From: G963668185 sp963668185 | GTDB taxonomy: Bacteria; Chloroflexota; Dehalococcoidia; Lucifugimonadales; G963668185 | Length of the DNA stretch: 64,000 bases | NCBI GenBank assembly: GCA_963668185.1 | Contig: OY764162.1 | Span: 248,001-312,000, forward strand | Reading direction: 5' to 3' | Shown here: positions 34,001-42,596 of the stretch, one piece after another | Layout: each line of letters opens with the position of its first letter | Position numbering within the stretch: the first letter of the stretch is position 1 | Program-made: the position numbers and the translations under genes | Notes under the pieces: model-generated | Databases searched by the model: none | Told to the model about the DNA's origin: nothing | The model's input: the letters and a program-made list of their open reading frames with translations, nothing else

Positions 34001-35420
34001 GGAGCGGGAGGACGCCGTGCTGGAGATCGTCCGCGCGAGGGCGGAGGCGTCCGGCCCGTTCACCGCGGCCGAAGTCAGGGTGGCGTTGAGGTTCACCGAG
34101 GCCGAGATCCGGCAGGCGATCGCGCGTCTCGAGTCGGAAGGACAGTTGATGGCTGGCCGCTTCCGAGCGGGCGTTGACGAGGAGGAGTACTGCGACCGGC
34201 GCATCCTGGCCCGGATACACAGAGCGACGATCAGCGGTCTCAGAAGAGAGATCGAGCTGGTGGCGCAGGCCGACTTCGCGAGATTCCTGTTCTACTGGCA
34301 GCACGCGTTGCCGGGATCGCAGGCGATGGGGGAGCAGGGCCTGCTGGAGGTCATCGAACAGCTACAGGGATTCGAGGCTGCGGCGTCAGCGTGGGAGTCG
34401 GACATCCTGCCGGCAAGGGTCGCGGGGTACAGGCCGTCGCTGCTCGACGAACTGTGCCGATCCGGCGAGGTGGTCTGGGGAAGGCTGTCCGGCCGGCGAT
34501 CGGGAGACGATGGCCAGGTCCGCAGCGGACTGCTCCGCACGAGCCCGATTACGCTTGCGCTCAGGGACGATCTTAAGTGGCTGCGCCGGGGGACGGAAGC
34601 TAACGCCGTTGACCTGCGCGGCGCCGCCAGCGAGGTGCATGAGCTCCTTTCGTGGAGGGGCGCGTCCTTCCTTTCGGAGATAATCCAGCAGACGCGGCGG
34701 CTGCCGTCCGACGTTGAGGAAGCGTTGTGGCAACTCGTCTCCGCCGGCCTGGTGACCGCCGACGACTTCAGCGCGCTCCGCGGCATTGCGGGCGGCGCGA
34801 AGAGGCCGGCGCGCCGCAACGCGCGCATGCGCCGCAGAAGCAGGTACCGGTCGCCGGGCAGCCGGTGGTCGCTGTTCGACGGTCCGCGCAGGGAGCCGGC
34901 CGCCGGAGGGCCGCCGAACGGCGATGGCCCTAGCGTCGGCGCAGACCGGTGGATGGATGAGGAGCAGGTGGAGTGGCTGGCCCGCCAGTACCTCAGGCGA
35001 TGGGGCGTCGTGTTCCGGGAGGTGGCGGCCCGCGAGCCGTCCGCGCCCGGCTGGCGCTACCTTCTGGGCGTGTACCGCAGGCTGGAGGCGCGCGGCGAGA
35101 TACGAGGGGGACGGTTCATCCAGGGCACGACCGGCGAGCAGTTCGCGATGCCGGAGGCTCTCGAATCGCTCAAGACGGTGCGGAAGTCTGGGCCTTCAGG
35201 AGACCTCTGGCGCGTATCGGCCTGCGATCCGCTGAACTTGTCCGGGACGCTGACGTTCGGGCCGCGCGTGCCGTCCGCTGCTGCCAACCAGCTCATGTTC
35301 CGGGACGGCGTGGCGCTGGCGTCGATGGAGTCCGGTCAGTTCGTGCGGCGCGGCAACTTCGACGAGCCGACGCTCGAAGCCGTGCGCTCGGCGTTCCTGA
35401 GGCGTGCGCCGGCGGGGTGA
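31059..35420 (+). CDS. lhr: Lhr-type large ATP-dependent helicase
   Basis: About 1453 residues, the size of bacterial long Lhr proteins, 3'-to-5' DNA translocases linked to repair. Walker A APTGSGKT is at 42-49, the DEAH-box variant VDELHAVAGSKRG near 165, the ATQKP motif III-like site near 210, VFVNTRRMVERVAHLLEERLG and ATASLELGIDIG in the second RecA domain, and QRVGRSGHSLG (motif VI). Winged-helix and beta-barrel Lhr core regions follow, then a long C-terminal extension with further HTH-like segments. ATG 31059 is chosen as it gives the usual F-H-P-x-V-x-x-W-F start; TTG 30987 is possible. Confidence 0.92.
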   Translation: MSLDRFHPIVRAWFEGQFEGPTEAQTLGWDAIAQGKHTLIAAPTGSGKTLAAFMECIDRLVRSGLNGGLPDGTEVVYVSPLKALSNDIHRNLQQPLAEIAELAEAAGIPLPEIKVSVRTGDTPQSERQAMAKKPPHILVTTPESLYLLLTSEKARNGLKGARTLIVDELHAVAGSKRGSHLALTMERLCELAEDRITRIGISATQKPIDEMAKLLVGAGNLAQNGDADCVIVDAGHARDIDLAIEVPDQFEVGPIATHEYMAETMDRIAELVRAHDTTLVFVNTRRMVERVAHLLEERLGPDAIAAHHGSLSRKRRHETEQRLKSGDIKVCVATASLELGIDIGTVDLVCQIGSPRSIAVLLQRVGRSGHSLGATPKGRLFPLTRDEMFECAALCRAIRGRSLDALIIPPWPLDVLAQQIVAACACEPWEEDKLFELCRQAYPYAELPRDKYDQIVNMLARGVVERGGARGAYLHRDGVNGVLRGRRSARISALTSGGAIPDNTDYDVVLDPEGVVVGAVNEDFAIESMGGDVFLLGNSSWRIKRLEMGKVRVEAAPGETPTIPFWLGEAPARTKELSGEISDLRDALADRIHQPEAAARWLVEDTGVGEDVAQQMAAYMVEGQRILGTVPTKKRIVAERFFDESGGTQIVIHSPLGARINRAWGMALRKQICRTFDFELQAAATDDGINFSLGPQHSFPLSDVFRYIKSPTASKVLEQAILQVPIFGARWRWNATRSLAVLRFMSGKRVPPPILRMRTDDLLALVFPAQVECQDNAMPGDIDVPDHPLVFETMRDCLADYMDAEGFGELIASIERGEVEVMAYDTLQPSVFSHQILNANPYAFLDEAPLEERRARAVALRRALPEDSRDLGALSPDAIEEATIDAWPVCRDAEELHDALMTMLLLPEAEARSKAAGVQPESWLEWFEGLAGEGRAYRVMLDDSGAVGWGAAETAAVVRAAYPASRLTPEPRPVADAPPAPEREDAVLEIVRARAEASGPFTAAEVRVALRFTEAEIRQAIARLESEGQLMAGRFRAGVDEEEYCDRRILARIHRATISGLRREIELVAQADFARFLFYWQHALPGSQAMGEQGLLEVIEQLQGFEAAASAWESDILPARVAGYRPSLLDELCRSGEVVWGRLSGRRSGDDGQVRSGLLRTSPITLALRDDLKWLRRGTEANAVDLRGAASEVHELLSWRGASFLSEIIQQTRRLPSDVEEALWQLVSAGLVTADDFSALRGIAGGAKRPARRNARMRRRSRYRSPGSRWSLFDGPRREPAAGGPPNGDGPSVGADRWMDEEQVEWLARQYLRRWGVVFREVAAREPSAPGWRYLLGVYRRLEARGEIRGGRFIQGTTGEQFAMPEALESLKTVRKSGPSGDLWRVSACDPLNLSGTLTFGPRVPSAAANQLMFRDGVALASMESGQFVRRGNFDEPTLEAVRSAFLRRAPAG

Positions 35421-35474
35421 CGGCCGGCGTGTGGCTGGTTGGGCTTCTGGTAGAATCGTGTTGAGGAAGCATAA

Positions 35475-36221
35475 GTGCCGAAGATAGACACAATAGAAGA
35501 CTTGGTTCGTATCATCGAAGAGCAGCCGGCCTGGCTGGACCGGATACGCAACCTGATCTTCACGGAAGAGTTGATTCGCCTGCCCTCGCGCGTCGATGGC
35601 TTGACTAACCGCGTCGATGGCCTGACTAACGACGTAAGAGAGTTGAAATCGGACTTCGGGGAGTTTGCCGAGAAAACCGACAAGAGACTGTCCAACTTGG
35701 AGCAGGGTCAGACCGAATTGATAAATCGTGTGGGTGCGTTGGAGGGAGGTCAGGCCAGGTTAACCAGTCGTGTAGATCGGCTAACTGACGACGTAGGAAC
35801 ATTGAAGGGACTCGGCGCGGTGTCGGCTACCGACCGCCGGTACAAAGCCGTTGCCGTGGAACTCGGGTACCGCACTTCGCAGTTGTTGGAGGCTGAGGAA
35901 CTCTACCAAATTGCGAGTTCCCCGGCAGTACAGGACATGGATCGAGACGCGCTTCGCAGCTTCCGGGCTGCCGACCTCGTGATTGAGGCAGAAGGCGTTG
36001 ACGGGGTGAAACACTACATCGTGGTAGAAGTCTCGTACACCGTCAACGGTAGGGACACGCAGCGGGCCGTACGCAATGCCGAGATTCTCTACCGTGCGAC
36101 GGGAGTCGGCGCTACCGCAGTGGTTTCCGGATATGCGATCGATGACTCTGTACGAGAAGAGATAGAGTCGGGAGCGGTGTACTGGTTCCAGCTTGAGGCC
36201 AAGGACTTGACGCCGAGATAG
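35475..36221 (+). CDS. Coiled-coil protein with PD-(D/E)XK-like C-terminal domain
   Basis: 248 residues. Residues ~35-120 are a heptad-rich coiled coil built from repeated R-V-D-x-L-T-N/D units (RVDGLTNRVDGLTNDV..). The C-terminal ~110 residues (FRAADLVIEAEGVDGVKHYIVVEVSYTVNGRDTQRAVRNAEIL) show D....EVS spacing as in restriction-endonuclease-like folds of DUF3782 type, with Ser in place of the usual Lys. I know the pattern from Chloroflexi and cyanobacteria; function unknown. GTG 35475 start, 54 bp after lhr. Confidence 0.7.
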   Translation: MPKIDTIEDLVRIIEEQPAWLDRIRNLIFTEELIRLPSRVDGLTNRVDGLTNDVRELKSDFGEFAEKTDKRLSNLEQGQTELINRVGALEGGQARLTSRVDRLTDDVGTLKGLGAVSATDRRYKAVAVELGYRTSQLLEAEELYQIASSPAVQDMDRDALRSFRAADLVIEAEGVDGVKHYIVVEVSYTVNGRDTQRAVRNAEILYRATGVGATAVVSGYAIDDSVREEIESGAVYWFQLEAKDLTPR

Positions 36222-36270
36222 CAGCGGGGCCTCTTCGCACTCTTCATCGAACAATACTCAGCAGGCCCCT

Positions 36271-37833
36271 GTGGAGAGCGCCTTGCAGTACGACTACATC
36301 ATCATCGGCGGTGGCTCGGCGGGCGGTATTCTCGCCAGCAGGCTGACGGAGGATCGCGACCGCTCGGTGCTGCTGCTGGAGGCAGGCGCGGACTTTCCCG
36401 ATATGGGCCGCATGCCCGACGAGGTCAAGTACGGGTATGGGCACGGCCTAGACATACGGGAGAGCCCTCACAACTGGCGCTTCACCGCCAGGGCAACCGG
36501 AGTGGCCGAGCCCATCGACGTTCCTCGCGGCAAGGTGATGGGCGGTTCCAGCGCCATCAACGCCCAGATGTTCCTGCGCGGTGTGCCCGAGGACTACGAC
36601 GGCTGGGCCACAATGGGGAACGACGAGTGGAGTTTCCCCCGCCTGCTTCCGTACTTTCGCAAGGTCGAGAGCGACCAGGACTTTGCGGACGACTTCCACG
36701 GCACGGATGGCCCCATCATCTGCAGCAGGCCGAAGCGCGAAGACTGGCTGCCGCAGCAGAAGGCGTTCTACGGCGCATGCCGCGGCGCGGGCTACGCCGA
36801 CTGCCCCGACCACAACGATCCCGACTCGACCGGAGTCGGGCCGCTGGCGTTCAACAGGATCGACCGTGTGAGGTGGAGCACGGCTATCGCGTACATCGGC
36901 CCCGTCCGCCCACGGATGAATCTGACGGTACGCTCCGAGTGTCTTGCTCGCCGCGTCCTGTTTGACGGCAAGAAGGCTGTCGGTGTGGAAGTGGAGAGCG
37001 GCGGCGAGGTATTCGCCGTCCGTGGCCGCGAGATCATCCTGAGCGCTGGGGCCATCGGCTCGCCGCACCTGCTGATGCTGTCGGGAGTCGGCCCTGAGGA
37101 TCATCTCCGGGAGCATGGCATACCGGTCGTCGCGGACCTTCCCGGAGTCGGCCAGAACCTGAGGGATCATGCCCTGGTGTCGACAACGTGGGGCGTCCAG
37201 CCGGAAGTCAACCTGGACCTCGATACCAGCAACTCCGGACTCGCGCTCAGATACACCGCAAGCGGATCACACCTGCCCAATGACATGATCCTCTACATGG
37301 CGTCATTCATGGGCGAAAGGTTCGGCAAGGGCGGCTATGGCGCTGAACGGATCGGCCTGGGCATCATCGCCGTGCTCAATCTGGCGCTGAGCGCGGGAAG
37401 CGTAACGCTCGCGTCGACCGATCCTCACATACAGCCGGTCATCGACTTCAACTACTTCTCCGATCCGTTCGACCTGGAGAGGATGAGAGAGGCGTTGCGC
37501 ATATGTGACGAACTGCTGTCAAGCCAGGCCTTCAGTCAAATCGTGGCAGAGCGGATCAGCCCCGCGCCTGATTTCGACATCGCATCGGACCGTGAGTTGG
37601 ATGCCTGGCTGCTACGGGAGGTGAGTACTGCGCACCACAGTTCGTGCACCTGCCGTATGGGCGAGGCGGACGACCCGATGGCGGTGGTGAGCCAGTACGG
37701 GCGCGTCCACGGCATCGAGTCGCTGCGCGTGGCGGACGCGTCGATTATGCCGGACTGCGTACGGGCGAACACGAACGCCACTGTGCTCGCGATGGCTGAG
37801 CGGATGGCCGACTTCATCAAGAAGGGCCGGTAG
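36271..37833 (+). CDS. GMC-family FAD oxidoreductase (choline dehydrogenase-like)
   Basis: 520 residues. FAD-binding IIIGGGSAGGILASRL (10-25), VLLLEAGADFPD, a PRGKVMGGSSAINAQMFLRG GMC signature 1, and SAGAIGSPHLLMLSGVGP signature 2. The catalytic histidine lies in AHHSSCTCRMG near residue 453, followed by RVADASIMPDCVRANTNATV. GMC enzymes oxidise alcohols to aldehydes with FAD; the residues here do not define choline versus other alcohols. No signal peptide. GTG start 36271. Single gene, convergent with the ABC cluster. Confidence 0.9.
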   Translation: MESALQYDYIIIGGGSAGGILASRLTEDRDRSVLLLEAGADFPDMGRMPDEVKYGYGHGLDIRESPHNWRFTARATGVAEPIDVPRGKVMGGSSAINAQMFLRGVPEDYDGWATMGNDEWSFPRLLPYFRKVESDQDFADDFHGTDGPIICSRPKREDWLPQQKAFYGACRGAGYADCPDHNDPDSTGVGPLAFNRIDRVRWSTAIAYIGPVRPRMNLTVRSECLARRVLFDGKKAVGVEVESGGEVFAVRGREIILSAGAIGSPHLLMLSGVGPEDHLREHGIPVVADLPGVGQNLRDHALVSTTWGVQPEVNLDLDTSNSGLALRYTASGSHLPNDMILYMASFMGERFGKGGYGAERIGLGIIAVLNLALSAGSVTLASTDPHIQPVIDFNYFSDPFDLERMREALRICDELLSSQAFSQIVAERISPAPDFDIASDRELDAWLLREVSTAHHSSCTCRMGEADDPMAVVSQYGRVHGIESLRVADASIMPDCVRANTNATVLAMAERMADFIKKGR

Positions 37834-37841
37834 CCGCGCTC

Positions 37842-38567
37842 CTACCGGACGTCCATGCGGCTAAGCCGGCGGATGGTCAACGCCAGGAACACGACGGTGA
37901 CGATTGCCACGCCCGCGATGGCTTCAGGCGCGTCCAGCAGACGGTTCGCGGCAATCGGGAAGCTGGCCTCGTCCGCGCTGTTGAGTATCGTCAGGGTGAA
38001 CGCCCGGATGCTGAGGTATCGGATGCCGTCGAAGATGTTGTTCAGCGCCGCTTCCCAGATGAGGACGTACGCCAGCGCGTAGTAGAGCGGCCTCGCCGTG
38101 ACGAGTCCGGTCCACATGAACACGGCGCCGTATGCGACCGTGCCCGCGATCATCGCGAGCGCAACGGCCAGCATCGGCTCCGCGAGGCCCTCGAACGCTA
38201 TTCCGACTGAGACGACGCCTGACACCAGCACGATCAGGCCGCCAACGACGACCGAAGCTGCGAACTTGGGGATGACGATCTCCCACTTGCGAATGGGCCT
38301 CAGCACGAGGTAACTGAGCGTCCTGTCTTCGACTTCCGTACCGAATGACGTGGTCGCGAGCACCACCATGATGATCGGAAGGATGCCTCCGATGAGCAGG
38401 TCGTCGACGACGCCTCCTACGAAGGTATCTCGGAACAACTCTTGATCGGATGACAGGGCCGACATGATAGCCGTCAGTACCACCGCTATCGCGGCGAGCC
38501 CGATGGTCACGAGCAGCCGCCAGCGGCCGGTCAACTGGCGTACGGACAGCGCGAAGACGGCGGACAT
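37842..38567 (-). CDS. ABC-2 type transporter permease (second)
   Basis: 241 residues and about six TM segments: WRLLVTIGLAAIAVVLTAIM, IGGILPIIMVVLAT, a VVVGGLIVLVSGVVSVGIAF segment and others, with the loop TEVEDRTLSYLVLRPIRKWE typical of ABC-2 permeases. ATG 38567 shares its A with the stop of the upstream ATPase gene (TGATG), so it is translationally coupled. Last gene of the four-gene exporter operon 41.3-37.8 kb. Confidence 0.87.
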   Translation of the reverse strand: MSAVFALSVRQLTGRWRLLVTIGLAAIAVVLTAIMSALSSDQELFRDTFVGGVVDDLLIGGILPIIMVVLATTSFGTEVEDRTLSYLVLRPIRKWEIVIPKFAASVVVGGLIVLVSGVVSVGIAFEGLAEPMLAVALAMIAGTVAYGAVFMWTGLVTARPLYYALAYVLIWEAALNNIFDGIRYLSIRAFTLTILNSADEASFPIAANRLLDAPEAIAGVAIVTVVFLALTIRRLSRMDVR

Positions 38568-39496
38568 CAGCCCTCCACCACGTACCCGAACACGCTCTCC
38601 AGGGAGTCGTCCAGCGGTTCGACCCGCAAAAGCCTGATGCCCTGCACCTGCGCCAGCCTCGGCACCGACGTCTGCAGCGAAGCCACGTTCCGGCTGGACA
38701 CGATCAGCGCGGTGCCGTCGATCGCCACGGACTCCACTTCGTCCAGTCCCACCAGCGCCGCGGCCAGTTTCCTCGGCTCGGCGCTTACCACCCTCACGGT
38801 GTAAGGGCGCTCGTCCAACTGCGCCCGGATGGCGGCCACGCCTCCGGCGGCGGCCAGCTTGCCGTCCACCATCAGGAGGATGCTGTCGGACAGGGTCTCC
38901 ACCTCTTCCAGGATGTGGGACGACATGACGATGGTGCGGCCCTCGCCTGCCAAGCGGCGCATGAGATTCTGGAACTCGACGCGCTGGCGCGGGTCCGTGC
39001 CGCTGAGCGGCTCGTCGAGGATCAGGACCTGCGGGTCGTGCACCAGCGCCGCGGCGAGCCTCATGCGCTGCCTCATGCCGCGGGAGTACCCGGACAGAGA
39101 GCGGTGCTGCGCATCGGCCATGTCCACGAACTCGATGGCCCGGTCCACGCGCGCGTCCAGGTCGTCGATGCGCTGGAGCCGGCCGCACGTCTCTACGAAC
39201 TGCCTGCCGGACAGGAACTCGTACACGGCCTGGTGCTCGGACATGACTCCTATGCGCCTGTAAACGTTCGGGTTTTCGCGGGCAATCTCGCCCAGGATGG
39301 TGACCTGGCCCTCAGAGGGGGACGCGAGGCCCGTGATCATGCTCAGAAGCGTGGTCTTGCCGGCCCCGTTGGGCCCCAGCAGGCCGGTGATGCCGGGGTT
39401 TATCTCAAGGGAGACGCCGTTGACCGCGACGACGTTGCCGAACCACTTGGAAGCGTTGTCGACGACTATGGTGGGCCCGGCGCTGGCCGCGGTCAC
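38567..39496 (-). CDS. ABC transporter ATP-binding protein (second)
   Basis: 309 residues. Walker A GLLGPNGAGKTT (~38-49), a Q-loop-equivalent VMSEHQA, ABC signature LSGYSRGMRQRM, Walker B QVLILDEPLSGTD and H-loop MSSHILEEVE, then a ~90-residue C-terminal extension common in ABC-2 exporters. GTG 39496 overlaps the permease stop by 4 bases (GTGA); a longer frame to 40111 only runs antisense-like sequence and is rejected. Confidence 0.92.
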   Translation of the reverse strand: MTAASAGPTIVVDNASKWFGNVVAVNGVSLEINPGITGLLGPNGAGKTTLLSMITGLASPSEGQVTILGEIARENPNVYRRIGVMSEHQAVYEFLSGRQFVETCGRLQRIDDLDARVDRAIEFVDMADAQHRSLSGYSRGMRQRMRLAAALVHDPQVLILDEPLSGTDPRQRVEFQNLMRRLAGEGRTIVMSSHILEEVETLSDSILLMVDGKLAAAGGVAAIRAQLDERPYTVRVVSAEPRKLAAALVGLDEVESVAIDGTALIVSSRNVASLQTSVPRLAQVQGIRLLRVEPLDDSLESVFGYVVEG

Positions 39497-40422
39497 CTGG
39501 CGAGCCCCTGGTAACGCCGCCACAGGAGTGCGCCTGATCCGACGGTCAGCAGCACGTACCAGGCGACGGGAACCACCGGGTTCAACTCGGCTGCGGATGC
39601 CACAATCGGCAAGTCGTCCCCACTGTCCGGGAAAACGTACTTGTTTACGTGGCTGGGGATCTGTCCGAGATCCAACAGCGCGATCCACGGCGTGGCGCTT
39701 CCTGCTATGGGTATGCACTCCCCTCCCGGAGTTGGTTCCTGGTTGCAGGTCGCCGGATCGCCCAGGGACCCCGCAATCGGCGCGGATATGATGTACAGGC
39801 CGATGATTATGGCTGCGGCGTATGCTCTGCGGGTAGTCAGGGCTGCCGCGGCCAGGGCGATCATGGTGGTGAAGGTGGCGAGAATCAGGCCCGCGGCCAG
39901 GAACCTTGGGACATCGAGCCAGTTGTCCCGCATGTAGCCGGGCGTGTCGTTGGAACCCAGGGCGAACGACACGAACAGCACAATCTGCCCTAGGTAAACG
40001 AGCGCGAGAGTGAGCGAGAACAGCGCCAGCCACCGGCCCGTGAGATAGTCGGCCATGGTCATGGGCCTGACGATGTAGAGGCTGATCACCATGTCCCGCC
40101 GGTCGGGGCACAACAACTCAGGGCCCATGACCGCCGTGAAGAACAGCATGAACATGAGGACTATCTGCAGGTACGTGGAGTGGTCCACGATGCCCGCTTC
40201 CTGTAGTCCCATCTGGACGGCTATCACGCCGATCACGATGGCCGGAAGCGTCAAGGCCACGATGAAGAGGCCGGGGATGATCTTGGCCCACGCGCTGCGG
40301 CCTATGCCCAGCGAGGTGCGGACGCCGTCTATCCAGAGCGCCTTGCGCGCCCGTCCGCGTCCCTCGCGCGGGCCTTCGTAGTGCTGATAGCCGAGGTCGA
40401 ATACCTCGCCGCGCGCTTCCAT
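39493..40422 (-). CDS. ABC-2 type transporter permease (first)
   Basis: 309 residues. The cytoplasmic N-terminus (VFDLGYQHYEGPREGR) leads into about six TM segments, including IIPGLFIVALTLPAIVIGVIAV and LQIVLMFMLFFTAVMGPELL. A long extracytoplasmic loop between the last two (ATCNQEPTPGGECIPIAG) contains two cysteines that could form a disulfide. ATG 40422 shares its first base with the stop of the upstream ATPase gene. Likely exports a lipid, peptide or drug; no specific substrate is indicated. Confidence 0.87.
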   Translation of the reverse strand: MEARGEVFDLGYQHYEGPREGRGRARKALWIDGVRTSLGIGRSAWAKIIPGLFIVALTLPAIVIGVIAVQMGLQEAGIVDHSTYLQIVLMFMLFFTAVMGPELLCPDRRDMVISLYIVRPMTMADYLTGRWLALFSLTLALVYLGQIVLFVSFALGSNDTPGYMRDNWLDVPRFLAAGLILATFTTMIALAAAALTTRRAYAAAIIIGLYIISAPIAGSLGDPATCNQEPTPGGECIPIAGSATPWIALLDLGQIPSHVNKYVFPDSGDDLPIVASAAELNPVVPVAWYVLLTVGSGALLWRRYQGLAR

Positions 40423-41315
40423 CAGGAGGCTGAGTGCCTGAAGATGTCGGTGAGCGTGCCCCGCCTGGGGCCCATGCGGCGGAGCCTCGCGCCCGATGCC
40501 ACGATCGCGTCCCGGATGTGGTCGTATCCGGCCTCGTCGCTGAATTCCACTACGATGGCGCCTCCTTCGAGCGCAGCCTGGACGCCCATGCGCTGCAACT
40601 CAGCCAGCAGTTCGTCCCGGTTGTCGTCAACCTCCACATAGACGGCCTCGGTCTCCTGGGTGAAGCCCGACACCGTGCCCTGCTCAACGACCTCTCCCTC
40701 TTCAAGGACTATGAGCTTGTCGCAGGTGCGCTCCACGTCGTTCATGAGGTGCGAGGAGAGCAGCACGCTGATGCCGAAGTCGGTTCCGATGCGCCGTACC
40801 AGGTCCAGCATCTCCTCGCGCCCGGCCGGGTCCAAGCCGGCGGTGGGCTCGTCCAGCAGGATGATTACCGGATCGTGCACGAGGGCCTGGCCGAGCTTGA
40901 CGCGCTGCTTCATGCCGGTGGAGTACTGGCTGATGGGCCGGTAGCGCTCTTCGTGAAGGCCAACGTGCCTCAGCGCGTCGGCGGAGCGGATGCGCGCCTC
41001 CTCAGGAGGCAGTCCGCTTATCTGCGCCATGTGCGCCAGGAACTCGGACGCGCTCAACCCGCCGGGCAGGCAGTCGTGCTCGGGCATGTAGCCGATCCGT
41101 TGCCGCGCGTCGATCGATACGTACGGCTCCTGGCCGAGGATCAGCGCGGCGCCCGCCGTGGGCCTGGTGAGGCCCAGGAACAGCTTGATCGCCGTGGTCT
41201 TTCCGGCGCCGTTTGGGCCCAGGATGCCGGTAATGCCTTGCGACACCTCGAAGTCCACGGACTTCAACGCGGTTGTGGCCCCGTAGATCTTGGTGAGGCC
41301 CTTCGCTTCCAGCAG
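40422..41315 (-). CDS. ABC transporter ATP-binding protein (first), atypical start
   Basis: Walker A GILGPNGAGKTT, ISQYSTGMKQRVKLG signature, Walker B IILLDEPTAGLD and LLSSHLMNDVE H-loop. The first ATG/GTG/TTG in frame is TTG 41267, but upstream codons continue the family N-terminus in frame (LLEAKGLTKIYGATTA), including the A-loop Tyr that stacks on ATP. No ATG, GTG or TTG precedes them. CTG 41315 (reading M-L-E-A-K-G) or an ATC a few codons earlier must be used, or the base is an error. It begins 5 bases after the dehydrogenase stop. Confidence 0.8.
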   Translation of the reverse strand: MLEAKGLTKIYGATTALKSVDFEVSQGITGILGPNGAGKTTAIKLFLGLTRPTAGAALILGQEPYVSIDARQRIGYMPEHDCLPGGLSASEFLAHMAQISGLPPEEARIRSADALRHVGLHEERYRPISQYSTGMKQRVKLGQALVHDPVIILLDEPTAGLDPAGREEMLDLVRRIGTDFGISVLLSSHLMNDVERTCDKLIVLEEGEVVEQGTVSGFTQETEAVYVEVDDNRDELLAELQRMGVQAALEGGAIVVEFSDEAGYDHIRDAIVASGARLRRMGPRRGTLTDIFRHSAS

Positions 41316-41320
41316 CGGTG

Positions 41321-42427
41321 CTAGCGTGATGGTTCGACCCTTTCGAGCCTCGGCAGAGAGAGTTCCGCGGTAATGTCGTCGAACCAGTCCAGGACTTCGC
41401 GGTGCAGCGGGATGCCGTTGGCCAGCCGGTCCTGCGTCTCCTCGTGCTCGCTCAGGCCGGGGTAGAGAACGCGTTCGTATCCGGGCGCGGGCTTCGTAGT
41501 CCTCAGCGTCTCCAGCATATCGTCCATGTTGCGCTTGAACGCGTCGAGGTCCGTGAACGCCGCGATGTTGTACGCGGTGAAGAACGTGCCGCTGTTGCCG
41601 CGCATCGCCGGGTCGGTCATCGGCGATGGCGAGCCTCCGAGGAGCCGCGCTAGGATTTCGGACATCATCGCGAAGCCGTAGCCCTTGTGAGAGCCGTGCT
41701 CCCTGCTGCCTCCCAACGGCAGCAGGAAGTACTCGCCCAGGTTGGTCGCGGGCGTGGGTTCAGACTTGGGGAGCCCGTCCGCGCCGGCGATCCAGCCGGG
41801 CAGGAGATCGGCCTCGACCCGTTGAGCCAGGCGGACCTTGTTGCCTGCGATCGTGGACGTTGCGGCGTCGAAGAGGAAGAACGGCTCCCTGCTCGCCGGC
41901 GCCGCGATCGATATTGGGTTCGTGCCGAACCGGGGCTCTGCGCCGAACGTGGGCGGGATGCCGGGCCAGCCGGCCGTCATACAGACGCCGACCATGTCCG
42001 CCTCGGCGGCGAGCATAGCGTGATGCCCGACCGCGCCGGTGTGGCCGCTGTTGTGCATCGAGACCGCGCCGACGCCGGTCTCCCGCGCCTTGCGGATGGC
42101 CATGCGCATGACCCTGGGAGCGACGATCACGCCGAGTCCCCTGTCGGCGTCCACGCTTGCGCTGGATGGAGACTCGTGGAGCACGCGCCAGTTGGGACGC
42201 GGGTTGAGGCTGCCCTGCTGGTAGTTCGATATGTACGCCCGCAGCATGTTCGAGACGCCGTGCGTCTCCACGCCCCGCAGGTCCGTCATGACGAGGGTGT
42301 TCGCCCCCTCCTGGGCATCCTCCTCGGGGACGCCCATCTTGACGAAGAGCGCCTCGACAGTGCTGCGCAGCGCAGGGGCAGGCACTCTGACCTCGTCCTC
42401 TTTCGGTACCTTGAATCGTTCGAGCAT
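41321..42427 (-). CDS. Malate/L-lactate/ureidoglycolate dehydrogenase family (LDH2) protein
   Basis: 368 residues of the non-Rossmann NAD(P)H oxidoreductase family (LDH2/YlbC/MdhII): TDLRGVETHGVSNM near residue 48-61, VSMHNSGHTGAVGHHAMLAAE with the catalytic-type His, PFFLFDAATSTIAGNKV, and HGSHKGYGFAMMSEIL. Reduces or oxidises 2-hydroxy/2-oxo acids; the specific substrate cannot be read off. First gene of a tightly packed minus-strand unit with the ABC genes; the functional connection is unclear. ATG 42427. Confidence 0.9.
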   Translation of the reverse strand: MLERFKVPKEDEVRVPAPALRSTVEALFVKMGVPEEDAQEGANTLVMTDLRGVETHGVSNMLRAYISNYQQGSLNPRPNWRVLHESPSSASVDADRGLGVIVAPRVMRMAIRKARETGVGAVSMHNSGHTGAVGHHAMLAAEADMVGVCMTAGWPGIPPTFGAEPRFGTNPISIAAPASREPFFLFDAATSTIAGNKVRLAQRVEADLLPGWIAGADGLPKSEPTPATNLGEYFLLPLGGSREHGSHKGYGFAMMSEILARLLGGSPSPMTDPAMRGNSGTFFTAYNIAAFTDLDAFKRNMDDMLETLRTTKPAPGYERVLYPGLSEHEETQDRLANGIPLHREVLDWFDDITAELSLPRLERVEPSR

Positions 42428-42596
42428 TGACTAAGGTTGCGGCACGGCTCCCTTCTGCGGTTCGAAAAGCCGCGCAAGCTTATCACACCGCCTCCCCGAA
42501 TTTCCCGATCGGATCACCGCTGGCATCGCCTGCCGCATTCGCGACAGGTACAATTGAGTTGTGTCTGAAATCAATGCGAGATAGGGGAGAAGGTCC

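Noticed and set aside
32160..34304. 714-residue minus-strand frame opposite lhr
   Set aside because: Antisense of a well-supported helicase; no recognisable motif.
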